16,423 bases of DNA. Source: Tritrichomonas foetus (Eukaryota > Parabasalia > Tritrichomonadida > Tritrichomonadidae). The notes beneath the pieces are model-generated. The model worked only from the letters and a program-made list of their open reading frames with translations. It was not told where the DNA came from and made no database searches. This document shows positions 9,363 through 16,378 of this stretch, one piece after another. The position numbers and the translations under genes are program-made. Numbering within the stretch: the first letter of the stretch is position 1; each line of letters opens with the position of its first letter. The stretch lies in NCBI GenBank assembly GCA_001839685.1, contig MLAK01001410.1:1-16423 (forward strand). Direction: 5' to 3'.

Positions 9363-10065
9363 TTCCGAATTTTTGATGTCATTTTTAATAAAGTATTCAA
9401 AAACATTTCACAAAAGTCGCGAAAATATCATCTTATCAACATCATTCCAAAATAGGATTGTCGATGTGAGTCAAAGGCCACCAAAACCTACAAAAAAAGA
9501 AACTTACTCAGGTCGCTTCGATTATGGTCAGCAATTCCGATTTTTTCGAGATCAATTTCAATCAATTGGAAAAAACTCAGAATTTGGTCAATCAAAAACA
9601 AATTTCTACACATGCACTAATATAAACAAAACTAATTATTCCGCTAAATGTCGTGAACTCACCTAAAAATTTCGTACAAATATTGATACGAGCAAAATGT
9701 TGCAAACTCAGAAAATTTCAAACCTCAATCATAGCAAAATTTTATCACAGATAGATATGTTTTTTCCCCAGACACTTCGATTATTGATCTACTCGATTTT
9801 CAAATATGATCGTATAATCTCGTGATAATCAATTTGAGTAAAAAAAAATAGAAATTAAAGTAAAATCTAAGATAAGGTACTATTTATATAACATTGTATT
9901 TTCGAAATTTCATACAGAAATATATATTTCACTTTTAAAGTGTGAACCACTTTTCGTTAATTTGACGTTTCATTTGACCTTAAATGTTCACGATGAAAAC
10001 GGTCGTACTTATTGTTCACCAAAATAGAAAATTTCGAATTAAACTTTTGATATCACATCCAATCA
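9363..10065. other. AT-rich spacer between dynamin and STK19-like genes
   Basis: This 703-base spacer carries the dynamin promoter at its left and the STK19-like 3' flank at its right. A plus-strand ORF of 97 codons begins at 9373 on a non-ATG codon, and its first ATG is at 9376. It overlaps the dynamin start region and resembles no family I know, so it is not called as a gene. I see no RNA gene or strong repeat. Confidence 0.45.
9371..9376 (-). promoter_or_regulatory. Initiator-like TCAAAA of the dynamin gene
   Basis: On the minus strand TCAAAA lies with its A 12 bases before the dynamin ATG. It departs from the Inr consensus TCAYTW at the fourth and later bases. The same hexamer at the same spacing precedes the STK19-like gene, which suggests a tolerated variant. 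Confidence 0.35.
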
Positions 10066-10830
10066 TTATTTTGGATAAGGATCTCTCTTTAAAATTAATT
10101 GAGGAGGCCTTCCTGGAATGTTGATTTCTTCGAAAACTCCTAAACCAAGAAGCTCCTGAACATGGAATTCCCCATAAAAAATAGAATCTTTTATATTTTG
10201 TCTTTCGACATTAGATCTTTCAGTTATTTTGTTTTTCTGCTTACTTAAATAATTCACTAAAGCTCTCCTTCCGCTTGAAATTGATGCAATTACATTTGCT
10301 GATGAGGGAATCGACATTGAATACTGCTGTCCTTTTCCTTGATTCAATAAAAGAATTTTTTTATTAATTAAATACTTTATATCATATTGTGTAAACCCAT
10401 ATTCTTCTAATGTTTTTGAGCTCATTGTTGGTGATATGTATCTTTTCTCTTTTATCATATTCAAAAATGAATTAATTGTTTTATCATTCATTCGTTCAAG
10501 TGTATCAATATAATCTATTTCTAGCATAAAATAACGTTCACTTGAGTAGTGGGAAATGAATAAATTGAAGCAACGAATAATATTTTTCCGAATCAGTATT
10601 TCCAAATCACTACGGAGAGAAAATCTATCGTCACTTGCTTGAATTAATTGGGCTTCGAATATAATGGGCGATGGAAGCGCCATTCCCCGAAAAGAATTTG
10701 GATCGAGATGAGGCTTGACTCGAGAATAGAATTTATCGCGGAGGTCTAAGAATAATTGATGCGAGGAATTAACTATGTAGTATTTTTCGCTATCTTCGGA
10801 ATCGGAAACATATTCTTCTTCTTCTGCCAT
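10066..10830 (-). CDS. STK19: STK19 family winged-helix protein
   Basis: This 254-residue protein aligns by eye along its length with the conserved part of human STK19 (PF10494). Despite its name, STK19 is now regarded as a DNA-binding tandem winged-helix protein and not a kinase. Recent work places it in transcription-coupled repair, helping to position TFIIH at stalled RNA polymerase II. Matching blocks are LPSPIIFEAQ (52-61), the IDYIDTLER block (105-113, EDYRTRVLK in human), EYGFTQYDIKYLINKKIL (143-160), SGRRALVNYLSKQKNK (186-201) and EFHVQELLGLGV (221-232). No kinase motifs are present. The N-terminus (1-16) is strongly acidic and probably disordered. The long human N-terminal extension is missing. 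The ATG has TCAAAA with a 12-base leader. The product is probably nuclear. The assignment rests on recalled sequence, and an alignment would settle it. Confidence 0.75.
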   Translation of the reverse strand: MAEEEEYVSDSEDSEKYYIVNSSHQLFLDLRDKFYSRVKPHLDPNSFRGMALPSPIIFEAQLIQASDDRFSLRSDLEILIRKNIIRCFNLFISHYSSERYFMLEIDYIDTLERMNDKTINSFLNMIKEKRYISPTMSSKTLEEYGFTQYDIKYLINKKILLLNQGKGQQYSMSIPSSANVIASISSGRRALVNYLSKQKNKITERSNVERQNIKDSIFYGEFHVQELLGLGVFEEINIPGRPPQLILKRDPYPK

Positions 10831-11218
10831 TTAAAATTTTTTGACAATTTTCGAAAATCATGAATTCAAAGTCAGAAAGACAAACTCAGCTGATTCATGA
10901 ATCAGAATTCTACTGTTCTTTGTATTAATACTCTGAAATGAGGAAACATAAATGTGCGCACGTTATGAGTTTTATGGATATCATTTGATCAGAAATAATA
11001 TTGAGAATCACATTTCTAAATAATAATAATTTTATTGTCCACTTTCATCACATGAATTACCTTAATTGTTGTGAATTATTTTGTCATGATGATTAATCTT
11101 TGAATATTGCATTCTTGTAAAAAATATTTTATTTTCCTTTTTAAATATGCTGAAAAAAGAAGAGATTTATATGAGTTATTTTATTATAGCTAAAACAATA
11201 TAAAATGAAAATAATGAA
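10831..11218. other. AT-rich spacer, promoter of the STK19-like gene
   Basis: This 388-base spacer has no ORF or RNA gene. It contains the TCAAAA element (10839-10844, minus strand) for the STK19-like gene, and the 3' flank of the histone-fold gene. Nothing else is recognisable. Confidence 0.5.
10839..10844 (-). promoter_or_regulatory. Initiator-like TCAAAA of the STK19-like gene
   Basis: On the minus strand TCAAAA has its A 12 bases before the ATG, the same hexamer and spacing as at the dynamin gene. The match between two unrelated genes is the main support. Confidence 0.35.
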
Positions 11219-11722
11219 TCAATCACTCAATTCTTTTTCGTCTTCTTCATCGCTTTTGTCGTTTTCATCAACAATTTTATTAAGCTTTTCTTCATCATTT
11301 TCTTCTTCCTCCTGGCCTTCATTTTGACTTGAAATATCTTTTTTGTCGTGAAAACTTTCTTCGTTGCTGTCATTATCGTCATTTTCATTATCTGAATCGC
11401 CACCAATGTCTTCTATGTCATCTTGATCGTTTTCTTTTGGAATGTCTCTCTCGTTGACCAAAAACTGCCCAAGCATTGCATTTAAAGCGTCATCTTTTTT
11501 AACAGCAGAAACAAAATCACTTAGATTGGCAGTTATTCTTTTGTTTCTGTGTGCTTCTTCGAAGCACTTTGAAAATAAATATGTTGCGAAAAATTCTGCG
11601 GCGCTTTTGAGAGTTTCAATACCCTTTTTTGGTATGTCTTTGACATCTGGATCGGTAAGTGCGATTTCTTTGATCTTCGATTGAGGAAAAACTGTGGAAG
11701 ATTGTTTTGCAGGAGTTGTCAT
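11219..11722 (-). CDS. Histone-fold protein, POLE4/CHRAC1/NF-YC-like, acidic tail
   Basis: This 167-residue protein has a single CBF/NF-Y-type histone fold (about 10-88) and a long acidic tail (about 99-167) made largely of Asp, Glu, Asn and Ser. The fold carries FPQSKIKEIALTDPDV (12-27), AAEFFATYL (41-49) and a KRIT...SDFVSAV helix (61-74). The DPDV and AAE-F blocks resemble POLE4/Dpb3 (DNA polymerase epsilon accessory subunit) and CHRAC1 more than NC2-alpha. Such proteins work as heterodimers with a POLE3/Dpb4-like partner, binding DNA or nucleosomes during replication or chromatin remodelling. In animals the acidic tail is typical of the POLE3 partner, so its presence here is unusual. The ATG is 2 bases downstream of a TCATC element, perhaps too close to serve as initiator. 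Subfamily is uncertain; the histone fold itself is clear. Confidence 0.75.
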   Translation of the reverse strand: MTTPAKQSSTVFPQSKIKEIALTDPDVKDIPKKGIETLKSAAEFFATYLFSKCFEEAHRNKRITANLSDFVSAVKKDDALNAMLGQFLVNERDIPKENDQDDIEDIGGDSDNENDDNDSNEESFHDKKDISSQNEGQEEEENDEEKLNKIVDENDKSDEEDEKELSD

Positions 11723-12026
11723 GATGAATTAATAAACGTGCTTCTTTCCCCAAAGAACTTTTTGAATGATTCTCATTTCAAATATAAGTTCATTTAAATA
11801 GACATCTATATGATGGAAGGCTGATGAAAAATAAAAGGATCTGCGTCTTAATTGAACTAAATTGATATCATATCTTATTAAGCTACTTACTGACTAAAAA
11901 ATGAAATGAATCTCAAATTTTTATAAATTGAAATTGAAAAAGAAAAATTGGCTATTTGAAAGAAGAATTAAATAGTTGATATAATTTACTTTTATTTTTA
12001 AACATATCACAAGAGGAAAAAAGAGA
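11723..12026. other. AT-rich spacer between histone-fold and VPS8-like genes
   Basis: This 304-base spacer was examined for a continuation of the VPS8-like reading frame past its stop. None is visible on the minus strand in any frame, so that gene really ends at 12027 in this assembly. No RNA gene or repeat is seen. Confidence 0.5.
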
Positions 12027-12953
12027 TTACTCTAAATCCAAAGGAATTTGAATAATTTCGCGTTTCTTATAAAACACTAAATTATTTCCAAACATTTGAA
12101 TATGTCTAGATTCTTCAACTTTTGGTAAATTATCGAATTTTTTCACAATTGTTCCATCGTCAGTAAAAACATAAGATTCACAATTATTAAAAAGGAGAAT
12201 AAAATATTGGAAGTTGAATATGAAACAACGAAGAATCGGTGCTGGCATCACTAATGGAATTTCTTTATGAGGTCTTCCTTTATCACTGATATCAGATAAA
12301 TAAACTCCAGAATTATTACAAACTAAAATTCTGTGTGTATCATCTTTAATTGAAAGAGCACAACATAATTCTGGCTGTTTGAGATTATCTCGATCCAAAA
12401 GGACTTGAATTCTTCTGCCAACACGTAGAACTGAAAATCCTACTTCTGAAGCAAAAGCTATTAAATCTGGATAACAACTTTCAAAAGTTGTTAAAGGTTT
12501 TTGTAAATTAATCACAGTTGTCTGTAATACTAATTCACAAGTTAGTGATTGTACAAGTGACAACAAAGTAATAAGTCCATTTTTATCAGCAATCACAACT
12601 CGTGAATTGTTTCCAAGGAAAGCAAGATAAGTGATTGATTCTTGATGAATAAGTTTATAGCGAGCATCACTTGTGTTTTCAACAAGATTCCATACAACAA
12701 TACTACCTTTAGAATAGCCTGTTGCTGCAACAGAACTGTCATCAGAAATAGTTGTTGCACTCACATATTCTTCTTGTGAAGATTGTGGTTTATCAAGTCT
12801 TCTTGTGAAGTTTGTAGCAATTGTATATAGGTGAGTGGCATGGTCACCTCGAGATCCAAAAATAATATGTTTATCATTGAATGAATACACAAAGTTATTT
12901 GTATCGAATTCGTCTTGATGAATACTTTGTTGGTCTAATTGAATGATAGCCAT
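12027..12953 (-). CDS. VPS8-like beta-propeller protein, short stand-alone form
   Basis: This 308-residue protein is predicted to be a WD40-like beta-propeller. The best recognisable stretch is residues 63-125: VSATTISDDSSVAATGYSKG (64-83), IVVWNL (85-90) and IADKNGLITLL (121-131). It parallels the N-terminal propeller of VPS8, where a GYAxGxIxxWDL repeat is followed by an H...DSGG block. VPS8 is the Rab5-binding subunit of the CORVET endosomal tether. Full VPS8 exceeds 1000 residues and adds an alpha-solenoid and a RING domain, both absent here. The protein is therefore either a truncated paralogue, a separate propeller-only family, or another WD40 protein. No signal peptide or membrane segment is seen. 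The ATG has TCATTT with an 18-base leader. Confidence is high for a propeller and only moderate for VPS8. Confidence 0.55.
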   Translation of the reverse strand: MAIIQLDQQSIHQDEFDTNNFVYSFNDKHIIFGSRGDHATHLYTIATNFTRRLDKPQSSQEEYVSATTISDDSSVAATGYSKGSIVVWNLVENTSDARYKLIHQESITYLAFLGNNSRVVIADKNGLITLLSLVQSLTCELVLQTTVINLQKPLTTFESCYPDLIAFASEVGFSVLRVGRRIQVLLDRDNLKQPELCCALSIKDDTHRILVCNNSGVYLSDISDKGRPHKEIPLVMPAPILRCFIFNFQYFILLFNNCESYVFTDDGTIVKKFDNLPKVEESRHIQMFGNNLVFYKKREIIQIPLDLE

Positions 12954-14051
12954 TTTTAATCAACAATAAATGAAGCAATATCAATCTGATTTTTTGCCAA
13001 AAGATGTATTCTCTCAAAACATATGATCGGCAAATCAATTTTTGAGAATATAAAAGCACATAAGTATTGAAAAGGGATAATGTTAGGCAAAAAAAAGATA
13101 GATAAGTGAGCTCATATTTTTTTATGAGGCAATTTGCGTTCTTCTATTTTAAATCTACAATTTTATGAACAACAAGCAATGAATATCCCATACAACTTTT
13201 TAATTACAAAATCATGAAATACAGATAAACATTCAACATTGGTGCTACCAAGAGCTAAAAGAAAGATGAAATCTAGAAAATAAATTCTTCATTAAAAACT
13301 TTGATTTTTTAATAACCTTGAAAAAGAGTAAAACAAAAAACAATCACGTTTTTCTATTCATTACATTGTTAATATGTAAGAGTGAAGAATAAATTCAGTG
13401 TTAAATTTATTTTGGATCATGTTTTCTAGTTATTCTATGTCTCATACAACTCTCACTCAACAATCATTTTACTCATTCAGATGGCTGTTATGCTTCAAGT
13501 CAGTGTAACGAAACATTTTTATCGAAACAAACAACGAAAGAAAACTTATAAAGTGACCATTTCGAAAAGATTGATCATCTATTAAAGAAAATGCTTTTGT
13601 AAGGTAGCCTCAGTGAAATATAAATCTTTTCATAAAGTTATAGGACAATCAAAAAAGGAAGATTTTCCCCAAAACACATGACCTCTGTGTGTAGTATTTC
13701 TGATACAGTAATTCTAATTCCTAGTGCTATTAAGATTTATGAATAAGACTCATTTCCATATTAGAGTAGATTTTAATTATTTTTATAAATATTGATTTGT
13801 CTTTCGTTGTTTGATCAGATTCCCATCAGAATATTTTGTGCTTCTGAATGATTTTATTGAAACAAGTTCAAAATAATTAATTGCTCATAAAAATTCCGAT
13901 GAACAGAATCTTTCTCATATAAATACCATAGATATCGATGTGACAAAATTTCATAACGAAGAATTATCTCACATAAATCATCTAATTTGTTATTATATTC
14001 AATTGTTCGCAAAACAATGGTATAATTGATATCTTTCCAAGAATCAAAATT
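12954..14051. other. 1.1 kb AT-rich spacer between divergent units
   Basis: This spacer separates the minus-strand VPS8-like gene from the plus-strand SGNH pseudogene. The longest thing I noted is a 29-codon plus-strand ORF at 13419-13508 with no recognisable content, and a 6-base hairpin (CTCATA/TATGAG) at 13111-13128. No tRNA, repeat family or conserved protein remnant is visible. Confidence 0.5.
12968..12973 (-). promoter_or_regulatory. Initiator (Inr) element of the VPS8-like gene
   Basis: On the minus strand TCATTT matches the trichomonad Inr consensus TCAYTW. Its A lies 18 bases before the ATG, within the normal leader range of that group. It supports the chosen start. Confidence 0.5.
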
Positions 14052-14196
14052 ATGAAACAGTATATTAGCAATACTGCCAATAATGTCACGAATTTTGACA
14101 ATCTTTAATTTTGAGGAGAAAGATGGTGAAAACTATGATTTAGAAATAATTAATTTTGAACATGAACAACAAATAATATTACAAGTGTTTTCTTAC

Positions 14197-14226
14197 GTAT
14201 AAAAATCTCATTGATTTATTTTTCAG
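14197..14226 (+). other. 30-base intron-like insert in the pseudogene
   Basis: The reading frame is coding-like on both sides, ending VFSY before and starting RDSCLTL after, and both sides are in the same frame. The 30 bases between begin GTATAA, end TTTTTCAG and hold two in-frame stops (TAA 14200, TGA 14212). Removing exactly GT...AG restores an uninterrupted frame in phase 0. It lacks the ACTAACACACAG branch/acceptor motif of Trichomonas introns, so it may just be decay of the pseudogene. Confidence 0.3.
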
Positions 14227-14772
14227 AGAGATAGTTGTCTCACTCTCACACAATCGATATTTTATGTCGATCCAACTCAACCAGCCTGTAATGTGAATCA
14301 AAATCAAGATTTCATGAATAAGCTTGGAATGACTTTTGTTCATCTTCCAGATAGAGTCAAATGTAAAGTTGGTGACTTTTGTTCGTCTTCATACTCTTTA
14401 ATTTTTACAAGTAATTCACCATCAATTTCTAAATTAGCTGATCGAACGAATTATCAGGGAGTTGATTCGATGTCAAACATGGGGGCTCAGGGTATTGATT
14501 TATTTGCATTTGATGAAAATAGTGTTGTTCATATGTGTTCAACAAGTTACTTATTTGGTGGTTCGAGACTGGCCTTTAATTTCAATAATTTGAACACAAG
14601 CAACTTCGAATATCGGGCAGTTTTCTCTAATAATGATGAGATAACTGGAATTAAAGTCGGTTGTAATGAAGAATCGTCATTCAAATTACTTGAAACTCTT
14701 CCAGATCATCCAATTGTTGTTTATAGTGGAACAACTGTCCAAGGTGAAAATATTGCAATGTCTTGGACATAT

Positions 14773-14775
14773 TGA
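14773..14775 (+). other. In-frame TGA stop inside the SGNH pseudogene
   Basis: The TGA follows the AMSWTY peptide just after the first SGNH block I. The same frame then encodes about 45 more residues, including the second domain's VLLGDSFTNYWG. Homologues continue well past this point, so the stop is premature. Confidence 0.7.
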
Positions 14776-15589
14776 AACATCATAAATTTAAATTTCATTA
14801 AAGAACAACAAGGCAACATTAAAAAGGTGCTGCTTGGAGATTCATTTACTAATTATTGGGGTGAACACCAAGATGATCAGATAAAAGAGGGCCAAAGGCT
14901 TGGGCCAAATACATGAAGCCGGATGGTTTTGAGAACTTTGGAATTGGCTGCGATCGAATTGGAAATGCACTTTGGAGGTTCAATCATGAAAAATTCAATA
15001 CTTCTCAACAAATCTTGTTGTTTCATTAATTGAAACATATAATATTGAATGTACAATCGATGAAGAAATTGTTGAATGGATTAGGCACCTTTATCGTACA
15101 ATTCAAGGTGTTCAAAAAGATGCTGAATTTCTCATTTTCGGACTTCTTCCAAGACGCAATTTTGAAACGAGAGTTTCGGAATTGAATGAACTTATTCATA
15201 AAATTACACTCAAAGAAGGTTGGAAATATGGAAATCCAGGCGATCTTTTGCTTCTTGAATATGGCAATAATAATGAATCTGATTTTCGTGATGGACTTCG
15301 TCCAAATGAAAATGGATGTGACATCATTGGTCAAATTATAAGCGTTTTCTAGAAACCTCATACATTTACGGATATTTCAAATATTATCATTTCTCCAAAA
15401 TTATCATATTATTTATTTATCAAGGGTTTTCATTCTTTCGGAATTCAAATGGGTATATTCAGTCCAATGTTTACTCCATAAATTTGATAATTAAATAATT
15501 CTGAATCACAAAATTGGAATGAAAAAGAAAAAATATGAAGTAAAAAGCAACAGAGAGATATAATAGAGGTGATCACAACAAAAAGACGT

Positions 15590-16210
15590 TTATTTACAAC
15601 AGCCACCTTTCTTGGAGGAATTCTTTTTATTTACGGTTGGATTATCACTGGTTAATTTAAGGCCAGCCCGCACCTTGGGACCACCCTCTGCAATGAGAGT
15701 AGCGATATCAGAAAATACGTCATTTACGTTTTCGCCGGTGAGAGCCGATGCTTCCTTGAAAATGTGAAGATTATGTTTGTCTGCAAATTCCTGAGCGACA
15801 TTTGTATTGATTTTTCGGTTTAGGCTCAAGTCGAGTTTATTTCCAACTAAAGCGATAATAATATTAGGTGGTCCTTTTTCCAAAAGTTCACTCAGCCATT
15901 CGTTGATATCATTAAACGAATCTTTTGATGTTATGTCATACACGATAACAGCAGCGTCTGCATTCTGGTAATACATTGGAGCCATTGCGCGATACCTCTC
16001 TGACCCGGATGTATCCCAGATTTGAAGTTTGATTTGCTCTTTACCAATTGTTAACGTTTTCGATAAAAATGCAGCGCCAATCGTTGACACTGATTCCGAG
16101 CTAAAAAAATCTTTGGTGAGACGAGTTACGAGAGATGACTTACCGACAGTAGTAGACCCAAGCATGACAACTTTCGCATCTTTAACGTTTTGCCCTGGGA
16201 TAGTTGTCAT
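15590..16210 (-). CDS. Rab family small GTPase, Rab5/Rab24 group
   Basis: This 206-residue membrane-traffic GTPase has complete Rab motifs: P-loop GSTTVGKSS (18-26), switch I/RabF STIGAAFL (42-49), WDTSGSERY (65-73), APMYY (77-81), GNKLDL (123-128), EASA (153-156) and a C-terminal GGCCK for double geranylgeranylation. TIGAAFL and APMYYQNADAAVIVYDIT are Rab5-like. Position 70, the catalytic Gln of almost all Rabs, is Ser, and ERYRAM follows. Human Rab24, a Rab5 relative, also has Ser here (DTAGSERYEAM) and hydrolyses GTP poorly. This protein may therefore be a Rab24-type or a low-activity Rab5-type GTPase on endosomal or autophagic membranes. The reading frame is open up to ATG 16252, giving 14 extra residues (MHFFLSLFYKS...). 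I chose 16210 because Rabs begin about there and TCAAGA lies with a 10-base leader. Confidence 0.9.
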   Translation of the reverse strand: MTTIPGQNVKDAKVVMLGSTTVGKSSLVTRLTKDFFSSESVSTIGAAFLSKTLTIGKEQIKLQIWDTSGSERYRAMAPMYYQNADAAVIVYDITSKDSFNDINEWLSELLEKGPPNIIIALVGNKLDLSLNRKINTNVAQEFADKHNLHIFKEASALTGENVNDVFSDIATLIAEGGPKVRAGLKLTSDNPTVNKKNSSKKGGCCK

Positions 16211-16216
16211 TTTCGT

Positions 16217-16222
16217 TCTTGA
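16217..16222 (-). promoter_or_regulatory. Initiator-like TCAAGA before the Rab gene
   Basis: On the minus strand TCAAGA has its A 10 bases before ATG 16210. It is not a strict Inr match but follows the TCA-at-10-18-bases pattern of the neighbours. It favours 16210 over 16252 as start, because a transcript starting here would lack the upstream ATG. Confidence 0.3.
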
Positions 16223-16358
16223 TTTGTAAAATAAAGAGAGGAAAAAATGCAATTGTCACTTTTTCATAGGAATATGTCTCAATGATGAATTTTTTTAAAA
16301 ATTCAAAAGGAATTCTTCTCAATCTCGGGTAATTTTTCATTACAAATATCATCAATTT

Positions 16359-16378
16359 AGATGTATACAGATGTATAC
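16359..16378. repeat. Two tandem copies of AGATGTATAC
   Basis: A perfect 10-base direct repeat, two units, lies about 150 bases upstream of the Rab start. It probably arose by slippage. No role is evident. Confidence 0.6.

Larger units (their letters stand above)
14052..15352 (+). pseudogene. SGNH/GDSL hydrolase pseudogene (GxDLY domain plus GDSL lipase-like domain)
   Basis: This is a decayed gene for a bacterial-type SGNH hydrolase (esterase/acylhydrolase). Frame 1 runs from about 14083 and encodes a GxDLY-type N-terminal domain: FVHLPDRV (14329-14352) and GIDLF (14491-14505). It then encodes PIVVYSGTTVQG (14710-14745), the counterpart of the PIVxYGTSITQG block of GDSL_3 lipases. A TGA interrupts at 14773-14775. 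The same frame goes on to VLLGDSFTNYWG, a second SGNH block I resembling PAF-acetylhydrolase beta/gamma. The frame must change near 14884-14910 to give NFGIGCDRIGNALWR, and again near 15003-15013 to give IFGLLPRR and DGLRPNENG, ending at TAG 15350-15352. Catalytic changes are Ser to Thr in the first block, the GxND block reading ETYN, and DGLHPN reading DGLRPN. Two more in-frame stops (14200, 14212) fall in a 30-base insert. ATG 14052 with TCAAAA upstream is the likely old start, which implies another frameshift near 14100. Confidence 0.78.

Noticed and set aside
9373..9666. 97-codon plus-strand ORF beginning next to the dynamin start
   Set aside because: It opens on TTG (first ATG 9376), overlaps the dynamin initiator region, shows no known domain, and its composition fits chance in AT-rich DNA. 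It is kept only as a note because a divergent small gene cannot be fully excluded.
13419..13508. 29-codon ORF in the spacer before the pseudogene
   Set aside because: It is too short, has no motif, and no convincing initiator at the usual distance.
14293..14775. Reading the GxDLY part as an intact 160-residue gene
   Set aside because: It starts at GTG with coding-like sequence continuing upstream, ends at a premature TGA, and is followed by family motifs in the same and other frames. It is part of a broken gene.
15026..15361. 111-residue minus-strand ORF
   Set aside because: It lies antisense to the readable SGNH pseudogene segment, whose plus-strand frame has clear family motifs. The minus frame has none.
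16211..16252. Upstream in-frame ATG giving a 220-residue Rab with a hydrophobic start
   Set aside because: Rabs normally begin close to MTTIPGQ..., and a TCA element lies between the two ATGs. The 14 extra residues do not look like a conserved extension.
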